Shown here: one piece after another, positions 1 through 5,280 of the stretch
How positions within the stretch are numbered: the stretch's first letter is position 1
Layout of the letters: each line of letters opens with the position of its first letter
NCBI GenBank assembly: GCA_034419095.1
Contig: DAOULQ010000201.1
Location: forward strand, 1 to 12,088
Reading direction: 5' to 3'
DNA: 12,088 nucleotides
DNA from: UBA7937 sp034419095
GTDB taxonomy: Bacteria > Chloroflexota > Anaerolineae > UBA7937
The notes under the pieces: generated by a model
What the model saw: the letters and a program-made list of their open reading frames with translations, nothing else
Database searches by the model: none
What the model was told of the DNA's origin: nothing
Position numbers and translations under genes: made by a program

Positions 1-32
1 TCTTTCAGCCGTTTTGCGGTACAATTGAGCAT
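1..32 (-). CDS. 5' end of an unidentified gene, cut by the window edge
   Basis: Only the first ten codons are visible, reading M-L-N-C-T-A-K-R-L-K before the edge. The start is well supported: on the minus strand an AGAAGGAGGA ribosome site lies about 8 nt before the ATG, and a TATAAT box follows farther upstream at 81-86. Ten residues do not allow a family assignment. The call of a real gene is an inference from the initiation signals alone. Confidence 0.6.
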   Translation of the reverse strand, partial: MLNCTAKRLK

Positions 33-50
33 GTCGGGTGTCCTCCTTCT

Positions 51-86
51 GGACTCTATGCCGTCCTAGCAGATGAGTCCATTATA
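51..86 (-). promoter_or_regulatory. Extended -10 promoter and leader hairpin for the left-edge gene
   Basis: On the minus strand TGC-TATAAT (81-89) forms an extended -10 element. The -35 region is poor (AGGAAA at a 17-bp spacer), which an extended -10 can offset. Directly after the -10 box the arms GGACTC (75-80) and GAGTCC (51-56) form an inverted repeat filling the short leader up to the ribosome site. It could stabilise the mRNA 5' end or be an operator; the sequence does not decide. Confidence 0.45.
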
Positions 87-120
87 GCAGGAGGCACCCG
101 ATCTTTCCTTACACCTATAT

Positions 121-275
121 GCTAGACCCTGTCGGGTTTAGGACAGGGCGCGCCAGGACAGGCAACGATCCCTGGCCCAAGTCGTGCCAGGGGGCAGGCA
201 AGGCGTGCTAGGCCGGGGTGTCAGGACAGGTTGAAGGTTCACCCTGAAGGGCTAGGTGAGCACCCTTTTATCTCC
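121..275. other. Hairpin-rich gene-free stretch with short CAGGACAGG repeats
   Basis: No convincing reading frame lies here. Inverted repeats follow one another: CCCTGTC/GACAGGG (127-148), CCCTGGC/GCCAGGG (170-192), and GGTTCACC paired with GGTGAGCACC (236-264, two-base bulge), the last followed by CTTTTATC on the plus strand like a weak terminator. CAGGACAGG occurs at 154-162 and 222-230. The stretch could encode a structured RNA ending near 270 on the plus strand, or be intergenic repeats. I did not recognise RNase P, 6S or tmRNA motifs. The rest of the gap, 276-452, is AT-richer and holds only the inverted repeat at 367-387. Confidence 0.3.
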
Positions 276-366
276 GAAAGTCTCGATATGTCACAACTTA
301 TTTTCACCCTTTTTGTATCTCTTCATCGCTGATCTATCACTGGGCCCATATTCTCCTACATAGCCG

Positions 367-387
367 GGACTCCCTCAGGATGAGTCC
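367..387. repeat. Inverted repeat GGACTC...GAGTCC, second copy
   Basis: GGACTC (367-372) and GAGTCC (382-387) could form a 6-bp stem. The same arms occur at 51-80 in the leader of the left-edge gene, and on the minus strand both copies begin GGACTCATC. It lies about 65 nt downstream of the zinc-ribbon gene stop, but no T-run follows on the minus strand, so it is a poor intrinsic terminator. Confidence 0.35.
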
Positions 388-452
388 GCCCCTTCTATAC
401 TCTTCTCGGAGGCTTGGGAGAGACACAATCTTACAACTGTAGCCAGTGGAAC

Positions 453-761
453 TCAGCGGCTCATGAAATAGACGGCCAATGTCAACGCCGCTAGAACGAC
501 GAGAATCACCAGGAGGATATATGTGAGCGAGAGACCCCGGCCCGGCTCTTCCTCCACCTCTGGCTCTATCTTCTCCGGGCGGAAAGCCAACTCGGGGCGA
601 GCGAGGAGTCGACCGCAGCCCTGACAAAAGCGGTTGGTTATCGGGTTCTCCGTGCCGCACCTCTCGCAGATTGTCATTCTCGGGGATGGAAGGTTAGCCC
701 CGCAACTGGTGCACTGTTCCGCCTCAGGAGGGTTCATTTCACCGCATTGGGGACAGATCAT
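453..761 (-). CDS. Double zinc-ribbon protein with C-terminal membrane anchor
   Basis: A 102-residue protein. Four CxxC knuckles, C3/C6, C17/C20, C32/C35 and C46/C49, make two zinc ribbons. An acidic linker (about 61-76, rich in Glu) and one hydrophobic helix (about 79-99) ending MSR follow. The expected topology is ribbons in the cytoplasm and a C-terminal anchor. The start is the ATG at 761, with GGAGG 8 nt upstream; an in-frame ATG at 776 has no ribosome site. It is the last gene of the apparent minus-strand operon, 15 nt after the 38-residue membrane peptide. Zinc-ribbon membrane proteins of this type are common but mostly uncharacterised, so no specific function can be given. Another protein with the same layout starts at 11755. 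Confidence 0.8.
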   Translation of the reverse strand: MICPQCGEMNPPEAEQCTSCGANLPSPRMTICERCGTENPITNRFCQGCGRLLARPELAFRPEKIEPEVEEEPGRGLSLTYILLVILVVLAALTLAVYFMSR

Positions 762-776
762 ACCTTTCACCTCCAT

Positions 777-893
777 CTACAGGAGACTTTGGAACAGGGG
801 AAGGAGTAGCCAAGCGAGAAAGATGGCTAAGGCCAGTAGCGCGGTCATTACAGCCCCAACGATGAACCAACCCACGTTGTCCATCTCGCCCAT
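777..893 (-). CDS. 38-residue single-pass membrane peptide
   Basis: The frame starts MGEMDNVGWFIVGAV and ends LFQSLL, with one hydrophobic helix from about residue 8 to 33 and almost no charge beyond the first five residues. The ATG at 893 has GAGGTG 6 nt upstream. The stop codon abuts the leader of the zinc-ribbon gene, so the two are probably co-translated. A perfect 7-bp hairpin (CGCAGGT/ACCTGCG, 904-920) lies directly upstream of the ribosome site and could affect access to it. No family is recognised. The evidence is the ribosome site, hydrophobic profile and tight packing; a homologue search would settle it. Confidence 0.6.
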   Translation of the reverse strand: MGEMDNVGWFIVGAVMTALLALAIFLAWLLLPLFQSLL

Positions 894-939
894 GGCTTCA
901 CCTCGCAGGTAGAACCTGCGCCGTTACCACCACCATCGT

Positions 940-1065
940 CTAAAGACGTATACTCGCCTCTCTCGCATCCTCAGTCTGGGCAGGGCCAGGCCGTAAAGGA
1001 TCCCTGTGGGAGAGGAGGCCCAAGGCCAGAGCCAGGATTTGAAAAGCGCAACCCAGGGTTCTCAA
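940..1065 (-). CDS. Possible 41-residue ORF with TTG start
   Basis: AGAGGAGG lies 6 nt before a TTG whose last two bases begin the TGA stop of the upstream 43-residue ORF, a TTGA overlap of the kind seen in translationally coupled genes. The product begins MRTLGCAFQILALALGLLS, a plausible signal or membrane segment, then turns polar and ends REASIRL. A GTG two bases after the same ribosome site opens a shorter, less convincing frame. A third frame across the same bases, without a start codon, ends in a basic, Trp-rich tail (VFRRWWW), so a frameshift or misread gene is possible. No homology is recognised. Confidence 0.3.
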   Translation of the reverse strand: MRTLGCAFQILALALGLLSHRDPLRPGPAQTEDAREASIRL

Positions 1066-1193
1066 TCACTGCCTCCTCTGACAAGACTTTCGGCTTTTCT
1101 CTCCAGCAAACGCTTCATCACAGTTGGCTCTAGGTAGCCCCTCGAATCGTGTACGACGGTGGGAAAATCGATGCGAAATCCATACGACAGCAT
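1062..1193 (-). CDS. Possible 43-residue ORF after the glutaredoxin gene
   Basis: The frame begins MLSYGFRIDFPTVVHDSRG and continues into a basic amphipathic segment (YLEPTVMKRLLERKAESL) ending GGSD. The composition looks protein-like, and it ends in the TTGA overlap with the next ORF. Against it, there is no clear ribosome site before the ATG at 1193, and the start sits in an inverted repeat (CAGCAT/ATGCTG, 1188-1207). It starts 26 nt after the glutaredoxin stop, so it would be second in the operon. Function unknown. Confidence 0.35.
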   Translation of the reverse strand: MLSYGFRIDFPTVVHDSRGYLEPTVMKRLLERKAESLVRGGSD

Positions 1194-1219
1194 CTAACCG
1201 TATGCTGGAGGTCTCTCCC

Positions 1220-1459
1220 TTACCCCACTTCTAGCAGTTCTTCCAGCCTCTTCCGGTCGAACCCCACCACTACTTCTCCGTCTATGAGTGTGGCTGGGGT
1301 GGTGAAGACACCCATATGCATTAGTTCGTGGAGCGCGGCCTCGTCCGCCGAGACGTCCTTCTCCTCATAGGCTATCCCCTTCTGCGAAAGAAACTCTTTC
1401 ACGCTCTTGCAAAACATTCACCCCGACTGGGTATAGACAGTTATGGTTTTGGGACTCAT
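1220..1459 (-). CDS. Selenocysteine-containing glutaredoxin-like protein (UxxC)
   Basis: A 79-residue thioredoxin-fold protein of the glutaredoxin/NrdH type if the TGA at 1420-1418 is read as selenocysteine. The ATG at 1459 has AGGAGG 6 nt upstream. Thirteen codons (MSPKTITVYTQSG) give the usual first strand, then TGA falls where the family has the first Cys of CxxC, giving U14-M-F-C17. Helix 1 follows (KSVKEFLSQKGI), then the cis-Pro loop (VFTTPAT, residues 52-58) and the terminal DGEVVVGFDRKRLEELL typical of small glutaredoxins. A SECIS-like hairpin sits at the expected distance. Such enzymes reduce disulfides or transfer electrons in the cytoplasm; the partner is unknown. Starting at the Met after TGA would remove strand 1 and half the active site. 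The alternatives are a nonsense mutation or sequencing error. No Sec synthesis gene or tRNA-Sec lies in the window to confirm decoding. Confidence 0.8.
1384..1402 (-). promoter_or_regulatory. Bacterial SECIS-like hairpin after the in-frame TGA
   Basis: In the mRNA, GUGAAAG and CUUUCGC form a 7-bp stem (one U-G pair) closing the loop AGUUU. It starts 15 nt after the UGA, which puts the apical loop 22 nt downstream. Known bacterial SECIS elements have a small stem-loop with a G in the first two loop positions and the loop about 16-37 nt from UGA; this one meets both. SelB binding is inferred from geometry only. Confidence 0.6.
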
Positions 1460-1520
1460 CGGTTTCCTCCTCCCTGTATTCTTTGCACTGCTCTCTTGTG
1501 ATCGCTTCCCCTAGCAGAAA

Positions 1521-1546
1521 GGCTACCCGCCGGTGGACGGTTAGCC
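1521..1546 (-). terminator. Candidate terminator after the YjzC-like gene
   Basis: GGCTA/TAGCC arms with an inner CCG/CGG pairing and one mismatch form the hairpin. On the minus strand it is followed by TTTCTG, a short T-rich tail. It lies about 115 nt downstream of the YjzC-like stop and about 60 nt before the glutaredoxin start. Sequence and tail resemble the hairpin at 1881-1908. Confidence 0.4.
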
Positions 1547-1662
1547 CCATTAGCCCCGTCACGAGGATAGAGCCAGCCGTCCCCTTGGGTTGAAGAAAAG
1601 TAACGATTCTTCCTTGTACAAAATGCGGGGGAGAATATCTACCGCACTGACCGGAAGGCCGC

Positions 1663-1848
1663 TCAATCTCCTTTGTGCCTCGTTGCGCTGCTAAGGGTAT
1701 AAGTTGTGCCTTGTGGACCGGGCGGGAACCTCTTACCCTTCACGCAGGTGACCTCAGTTTCGGTCCTCTCGTTCAAGTACTGGCCCGACTGCGGAACGAT
1801 ATGGCCTGGCTTGAATCGCTCCTCCGTTTCCCTCTCCTCCTTCTCCAT
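1663..1848 (-). CDS. Small YjzC-like protein
   Basis: A 61-residue protein. After a charged N-terminal stretch (MEKEERETEE) come RFKPGHIVPQSGQYL and then VKGKRFPPG, ending in a TTYTLS segment and a basic tail. The pattern F-x-P-G-x-x-x-P-x-S-G-x-Y followed by G-x-x-F-P-P is what I recall for the YjzC-like family of small bacterial proteins, whose function is unknown. It has no membrane segment and no Cys pair. I chose the ATG at 1848, just before the conserved part. GGAGG lies 14 nt upstream, farther than usual. The frame stays open to 1926 through the hairpin at 1881-1908, but that part has no plausible start. A weak promoter could be TTGACA with TAGAAG 18 bp later inside that hairpin region. 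The family call is from memory of the motif. Confidence 0.6.
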   Translation of the reverse strand: MEKEERETEERFKPGHIVPQSGQYLNERTETEVTCVKGKRFPPGPQGTTYTLSSATRHKGD

Positions 1849-1880
1849 CGGATCCCGCCATACCTCCTCTTCTACCAAGA

Positions 1881-1908
1881 AGGCCAACCGCTTGTCAACG
1901 GTTGGCCT
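1881..1908 (-). terminator. Strong hairpin after the tRNA pair, probable terminator
   Basis: AGGCCAACCG (1881-1890) and CGGTTGGCCT (1899-1908) form a perfect 10-bp stem with an 8-nt loop. On the minus strand it lies 22 nt past the tRNA-Thr gene and is followed by TCTTGG, a poor T-tract. Position and stability suggest termination of the tRNA transcript. Confidence 0.55.
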
Positions 1909-1930
1909 CTTTGAAACTCGCGGCACCCAG

Positions 1931-2003
1931 AGCCACCCATGGGACTCGAACCCACGACCTAGCCCTTACGAGGGGCTTGCTCTACCGACTGAGCTAGGGT
2001 GGC
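1931..2003 (-). tRNA. tRNA-Thr (anticodon CGT)
   Basis: A cloverleaf fits: acceptor GCCACCC/GGGTGGC, D stem GCTC/GAGC, anticodon stem AGCCC/GGGCT with loop CTCGTAA (anticodon CGT, reading ACG), and T arm GTGGG-TTCGAGT-CCCAT with one G-T pair. CCA is not encoded. It follows tRNA-Lys after 5 nt, so both are probably processed from one transcript. Confidence 0.95.
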
Positions 2004-2008
2004 TCAAG

Positions 2009-2083
2009 TGGGCCGTGCTGGATTCGAACCAGCGACACCCTGCTTAAAAGGCAGGTGCTCTAACCAGGCTGAGCTAACGGCCC
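2009..2083 (-). tRNA. tRNA-Lys (anticodon TTT)
   Basis: A cloverleaf fits: acceptor GGGCCGT/ACGGCCC, D stem GCTC/GAGC, anticodon stem CCTGC/GCAGG with loop CTTTTAA (anticodon TTT), and a T loop TTCGAAT. CCA is not encoded. It is the first tRNA of the pair and lies downstream of lysS, the gene for its own synthetase, on the same strand, though with a separate promoter at 2159-2187. Confidence 0.95.
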
Positions 2084-2148
2084 TTCAAGACAGTATTTCA
2101 GGACAAGCCCTTCAAGACAACATTTCAGGACAAACCCTTCAAGGCAAC
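2081..2148 (-). repeat. 27-nt tandem repeat, about 2.5 copies, in the tRNA leader
   Basis: On the plus strand each unit starts CCCTTCAAGACA and ends ATTTCAGGACAA plus one base. Copies are at 2081-2107 and 2108-2134, with a partial one at 2135-2148. The two full units differ at three positions. The first three bases of the first unit are also the 5' acceptor bases of tRNA-Lys, so the array abuts the mature tRNA. It occupies nearly the whole leader between the promoter and the tRNA. Role unknown. Confidence 0.75.
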
Positions 2149-2158
2149 TCCCATTTTG

Positions 2159-2187
2159 AGTATATCACAGGCCGCTAACTCCGTCAA
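2159..2187 (-). promoter_or_regulatory. Promoter of the tRNA-Lys/tRNA-Thr unit
   Basis: On the minus strand TTGACG (2182-2187), a 17-bp spacer and TATACT (2159-2164) match a sigma70 promoter at 10 of 12 positions. Transcription would start near 2152, about 70 nt before tRNA-Lys. Between here and the lysS stop (2188-2316) I see no gene. Confidence 0.7.
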
Positions 2188-2316
2188 TGCGGCTACTGGA
2201 TCGGCTCCTTCAGCCAGTCGGGGATAGGCACACCCGCAGACTCTATATATTGGGGCTAGTGCATCTGCTAGACAAAGGGGAGGCAAAGGGGGATTTGCGT
2301 CATCAAAGAAGGGGTC

Positions 2317-3804
2317 TTATGGCTCCTTGCCCCGCAACTGGGGGAAGAGGATTACCTCCCGGATGGAGGACTGATCGCAGAATAACATCACCATCCGATC
2401 CACCCCCCATCCTATCCCTCCCGTGGGGGGCATGCCATACTCTAGGGCTTGGATGAAATCCTCATCCATAGGGTGAGCCGCCTCTTCGCCACTCTCCAAG
2501 GCCCTCTTCTCGGCGGCGAACCGCTCTCGCTGCTCCAAGGGGTCGTTCAGTTCCGTGAAGGCGTTGCCACACTCCAAGCCACCGATGAAGAACTCGAACC
2601 GCTCCACAAAGCGAGGGTTCCCCGGTTTCTCTTTAGCCAGAGGCGATATCTCCTTCGGATAATCGAGGACCAAGGTAGGTTGAATGAGCGTGGGCTCCAC
2701 ATACTCCTTGAAGAGTTCCTCCACCAGTTTCCCCCAGGTCTCCTTGGGGGTCACTTCTAACCCCTTTTCGGCTATGGCCTCTTTGAGAGCGGAGAAGGAG
2801 ACCACCTCCTGGATATCTATACCCGTATCCTGGAGGATCGCCTGGCGCATGGTTACCCTCTGCCAAGGGGGTGTTAGGTCGATCTCGTTACCCTGATAAG
2901 CGATCTTAGTGGTCCCCAGCACCTCCTGGGCGGCGTAGGCGAAGGTCTCCTCCACCAGGCACATCATATCCTCATAGTCGGCGTAGGCCTGATAGGCTTC
3001 TAGTTGGGTGAACTCCGGGTTATGCACCGTGGAGAGCCCCTCGTTCCGGAAATCCTTGCCTATCTCGTAGACCCCATCGAAGCCACCGATGATGAGCCGC
3101 TTCAGATAGAGTTCATCGGCGATACGGAGGTAGAGGTTTCGGTGCAAGGCGTGATGATGGGTCTCGAAGGGGCGAGCGGCAGCCCCACCGTAGATGGGTT
3201 GCAAAATCGGCGTCTCTACCTCGAGGAAGCCTCGCTCATCCAAGAAGCGGCGCGTGGCGGATATGATGCGGCTCCGGGTCAGGAAGATCTGACGCACCTC
3301 CTCGTTGGCTATGAGGTCAAGATACCGTTGGCGGTAGCGGGTCTCCACATCTTTGAGTCCGTGCCACTTCTCTGGGAGAGGGCGTAGGGACTTGGCCAAG
3401 AGAGTGAACGACGAGATCCTCACCGTGGGCTCCCCGGTCTGGGTGAAAAAAGGGGTCCCCTCCACGCCGATGAAATCGCCGATGTCCAGATCCTTCCTGA
3501 AGAAGTGGTAACCCTCCTCGCCCAGGGCATCTTGGGTCACATATATCTGTATGCGCCCCGTGCCATCGGCGATGTGGGTAAAAGAGGCTTTACCCATCAC
3601 TCGCACGCTCATGATGCGCCCGCAGATGGTCACCTCTGGGAGGGTCACCTTGCCTGTCTGCGACCTCTCAAGGAGGTCCAGAACCTGGGCAGCGGTCTGG
3701 GTACGCTTCACCCGCGTTGGGTAGGGGTCTATCCCTCGTTTCTTTAACTCCTCCAATTTCTTGAGCCGCCGTTGCCGTAGGCCTCTCAACCCCTCTCGCT
3801 TCAT
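2317..3804 (-). CDS. lysS: Lysyl-tRNA synthetase, class II
   Basis: Charges tRNA-Lys with lysine using ATP in the cytoplasm. At 495 residues it has the usual length for the class II enzyme. An OB-fold anticodon-binding domain covers about residues 55-140 (TICGRIMSVRVMGKASFTHI). The catalytic core contains motif 1 near FLDERGFLEVETPIL (187-201), motif 2 FRNEGLSTVHNPEFTQLEAY (252-271) and motif 3 in GIGWGVDRMVMLF (463-475) through ILFPQLR. The short N-terminal helix is very basic (KREGLRGLRQRRLKKLEELKK). The ATG overlaps the greA stop as ATGA, so translation is probably coupled and transcription driven by the greA promoter. A tRNA-Lys gene lies about 230 bp downstream on the same strand. Confidence 0.97.
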   Translation of the reverse strand: MKREGLRGLRQRRLKKLEELKKRGIDPYPTRVKRTQTAAQVLDLLERSQTGKVTLPEVTICGRIMSVRVMGKASFTHIADGTGRIQIYVTQDALGEEGYHFFRKDLDIGDFIGVEGTPFFTQTGEPTVRISSFTLLAKSLRPLPEKWHGLKDVETRYRQRYLDLIANEEVRQIFLTRSRIISATRRFLDERGFLEVETPILQPIYGGAAARPFETHHHALHRNLYLRIADELYLKRLIIGGFDGVYEIGKDFRNEGLSTVHNPEFTQLEAYQAYADYEDMMCLVEETFAYAAQEVLGTTKIAYQGNEIDLTPPWQRVTMRQAILQDTGIDIQEVVSFSALKEAIAEKGLEVTPKETWGKLVEELFKEYVEPTLIQPTLVLDYPKEISPLAKEKPGNPRFVERFEFFIGGLECGNAFTELNDPLEQRERFAAEKRALESGEEAAHPMDEDFIQALEYGMPPTGGIGWGVDRMVMLFCDQSSIREVILFPQLRGKEP

Positions 3805-4277
3805 CGGATCTCCAAAATCTTAGCACGCCTCACCCCATCGGGAGTTTGAACGGTGACCTCCTCACCCACTCGATGCCCTAAAAGCGCCTGGCCTAGAGGG
3901 GACTCGTTGGAGATGAGGCCATTTGTAGGATCCACCTCGGCCCAGCCCAGGATGCGGTAGGTCTGCTCTTGAGCACCCTGACCATCCTCTTCCACCACCT
4001 TCACCCAGGAACCCACAATCACTACCTCTGAGGGGCCGGACTCTTCGATGAGGACAGAGTTTTTCAGCATCGCCTGTAGGGTGGCGATCCGCCCCTCCAC
4101 GAAGGCTTGCTCGTTCTTGGCGTCATCGTACCCCGCATTCTCCATGATGTCCCCGCCCTCCTTAGCCAGTTGAATGTAGGCCGCCACCTGGGGACGCCGA
4201 ACGGTGCGGAGGTACTCTAGTTCCTCCTTCAATCTGTTGTGTCCCTCCGGTGTGAGATAGACAGGTTTCTGAGACAT
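3801..4277 (-). CDS. greA: Transcription elongation factor GreA
   Basis: Rescues backtracked RNA polymerase by stimulating cleavage of the 3' RNA end in the secondary channel. The protein is 158 residues, the same as E. coli GreA, with the N-terminal coiled coil (LTPEGHNRLKEELEYL), a tip sequence GGDIMENAGYDDAKNEQ that keeps the acidic Asp and Glu of the family, and the FKBP-like C-terminal domain (SPLGQALLGHRVGEEV). The ATG at 4277 (MSQKPVYLTPEG) was chosen because it gives the family length and has GAGGG 7 nt upstream. The adjacent ATG at 4280 would sit 4 nt from that site, and an in-frame ATG at 4382 lies inside the promoter. It is the first gene of greA-lysS. Confidence 0.95.
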   Translation of the reverse strand: MSQKPVYLTPEGHNRLKEELEYLRTVRRPQVAAYIQLAKEGGDIMENAGYDDAKNEQAFVEGRIATLQAMLKNSVLIEESGPSEVVIVGSWVKVVEEDGQGAQEQTYRILGWAEVDPTNGLISNESPLGQALLGHRVGEEVTVQTPDGVRRAKILEIR

Positions 4278-4381
4278 CATAATACCCTCTCTGGAAATAG
4301 TACACGTTTTAGGGGCGGATGACAAGGCTTCTGAATCTATGCGTAAGCGCAGGGCGTATGCATAACCCCTGCGCAATATCA

Positions 4382-4410
4382 ATTATAGCCTAGATGTCCC
4401 CATTTGTAAA
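4382..4410 (-). promoter_or_regulatory. Promoter of greA-lysS
   Basis: TTTACA (4405-4410 on the minus strand), a 17-bp spacer and a perfect TATAAT (4382-4387) form a strong sigma70-type promoter. The start would be near 4375, giving a leader of about 95 nt. In that leader the minus strand holds GCGCAGG and CCTGCGC about 12 nt apart, which could form a hairpin. The promoter is divergent from that of tadA. Confidence 0.75.
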
Positions 4411-4421
4411 GGCAGATGACC

Positions 4422-4450
4422 TTGCCCACCAGTGCGCCCCATGTTATAAT
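4422..4450 (+). promoter_or_regulatory. Promoter of tadA
   Basis: TTGCCC (4422-4427), a 17-bp spacer and TATAAT (4445-4450). Transcription would start near 4457, leaving a leader of about 21 nt before the tadA ATG. The two divergent promoters are only 11 bp apart, so binding at one could affect the other. Confidence 0.7.
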
Positions 4451-4477
4451 TTTAAGGGTGGAAGACGCGAGACCTAT

Positions 4478-4906
4478 ATGCGGGAGGCGCTGGTCGAGGC
4501 GGAGAGGGCCTACCGGAAGGGGGAGGTCCCCGTAGGGGCGGTGGCTGTCAAAGAAGGGGTCATCATCGGCCGAGGGCACAACCAGAAGGAAGAACTAAAG
4601 GACCCCACGGCCCACGCGGAGATGACAGCCCTGAAGCAGGCTGGCCAGGCCCTGGGAGGCTGGCGGCTCACGGGGGTAACCCTCTATAGCACCTTAGAGC
4701 CTTGTCCCATGTGCGCCGGAGCCTTGGTGATGGCCCGGGCAAAGCGGCTAGTTTACGCCGTGGAGGACCCCAAGTCAGGGGCCTGTGGCTCGGTTTTCGA
4801 CCTGGTGCGGTCTCCTCATCTGAACCATCGGTTGGAGGTAAGTAAAGGGGTATTGGCGGCAGAGGCACAAGAACTTCTAGATAGGTTCTTCCAAGGGTTA
4901 CGGTGA
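4478..4906 (+). CDS. tadA: tRNA adenosine(34) deaminase
   Basis: Converts A34 of tRNA-Arg(ACG) to inosine so that one tRNA reads several CGN codons. The protein has 142 residues with the cytidine-deaminase zinc site: H46-A-E48 in TAHAEMTAL supplies the ligand and the proton-shuttling Glu, and C76-P-M-C79 in LEPCPMCAGA supplies the other ligands. The sequence after it (GACGSVFDLVRSPHLNHRLEV) matches TadA rather than other deaminases. The frame is open upstream to 4394, but the promoter's -10 box lies inside that part, so the ATG at 4478 is the likely start even though its ribosome site is weak. tRNA-Ser(CGA) begins 6 nt after the stop and may share the transcript. Confidence 0.93.
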   Translation: MREALVEAERAYRKGEVPVGAVAVKEGVIIGRGHNQKEELKDPTAHAEMTALKQAGQALGGWRLTGVTLYSTLEPCPMCAGALVMARAKRLVYAVEDPKSGACGSVFDLVRSPHLNHRLEVSKGVLAAEAQELLDRFFQGLR

Positions 4907-4912
4907 TAGCCT

Positions 4913-5004
4913 GGAGGGGTGCCGGAGTGGACGATCGGGGCGGTCTCGAAAACCGCTGTGGGGGGTAGCTCCCACCGTGGGTTCGAATCCCACCCCCTCC
5001 GCCA
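4913..5004 (+). tRNA. tRNA-Ser (anticodon CGA)
   Basis: A class II tRNA with a long variable arm: acceptor GGAGGGG/CCCCTCC, anticodon stem GCGGT/ACCGC with loop CTCGAAA (anticodon CGA, reading TCG), variable arm GTGGG/CCCAC and T arm GTGGG-TTCGAAT-CCCAC. Discriminator G at 5001, then an encoded CCA. Confidence 0.95.
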
Positions 5005-5031
5005 TGTTCTAAGCCTATCGAAGGGACACGT

Positions 5032-5280
5032 ATGTGGTTCTGCTACCTCTTGGAATGCTCCGATAGTTCCTACTATGCGGGGATCACCAAAGACCTAGAG
5101 TCGCGGGTCTCAGAGCATAATGCCGGGCGCGGCTCGGCATATACGGCAGCGCGCCGCCCTGTGCGGCTCCTCTGGTACGAGGAGCATGAGTCAAGGAGCA
5201 GTGCCACCAAGCGGGAGCGAGAAATCAAACGGTGGAGGCGGGCTCAGAAAGAGACGTTGTTCCGGGGAGAGGTCGCCTAG
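5032..5280 (+). CDS. GIY-YIG nuclease-fold protein (UPF0213/YhbQ-like)
   Basis: An 82-residue single-domain GIY-YIG protein. The two strands read YLL (5-7) and YAG (15-17) in place of GIY and YIG, followed by the conserved Arg (R25 in LESRVSEHN) and the Glu in ATKREREIKRW (E62 or E64). Family members have a nuclease fold; their cellular role is poorly defined and DNA repair has been proposed. The start has AAGGG 7 nt upstream. The last residues (GEVA) and the TAG stop are read from a tRNA-Ser-like repeat (5266-5300), so the C-terminus was probably set by that sequence. It lies between two tRNA-Ser genes. Confidence 0.88.
   Translation: MWFCYLLECSDSSYYAGITKDLESRVSEHNAGRGSAYTAARRPVRLLWYEEHESRSSATKREREIKRWRRAQKETLFRGEVA

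Noticed and set aside
1365..1562. A 65-codon minus-strand frame with GTG start overlapping the glutaredoxin gene
   Set aside because: It has no ribosome site and runs across the glutaredoxin gene in another frame; composition past the overlap looks like a shadow.
1614..1642. TGTACA motifs outside the toxin-antitoxin promoter (1615-1620, and 5637-5642 in the coding overlap)
   Set aside because: A six-base motif is expected about three times by chance in 12 kb, and these lack the promoter palindrome.
2081..2148. CRISPR array
   Set aside because: The 27-nt units are directly adjacent with no spacers and there are no cas genes.
3004..3387. A 127-codon plus-strand frame within lysS
   Set aside because: It is antisense to the conserved catalytic core of lysyl-tRNA synthetase.
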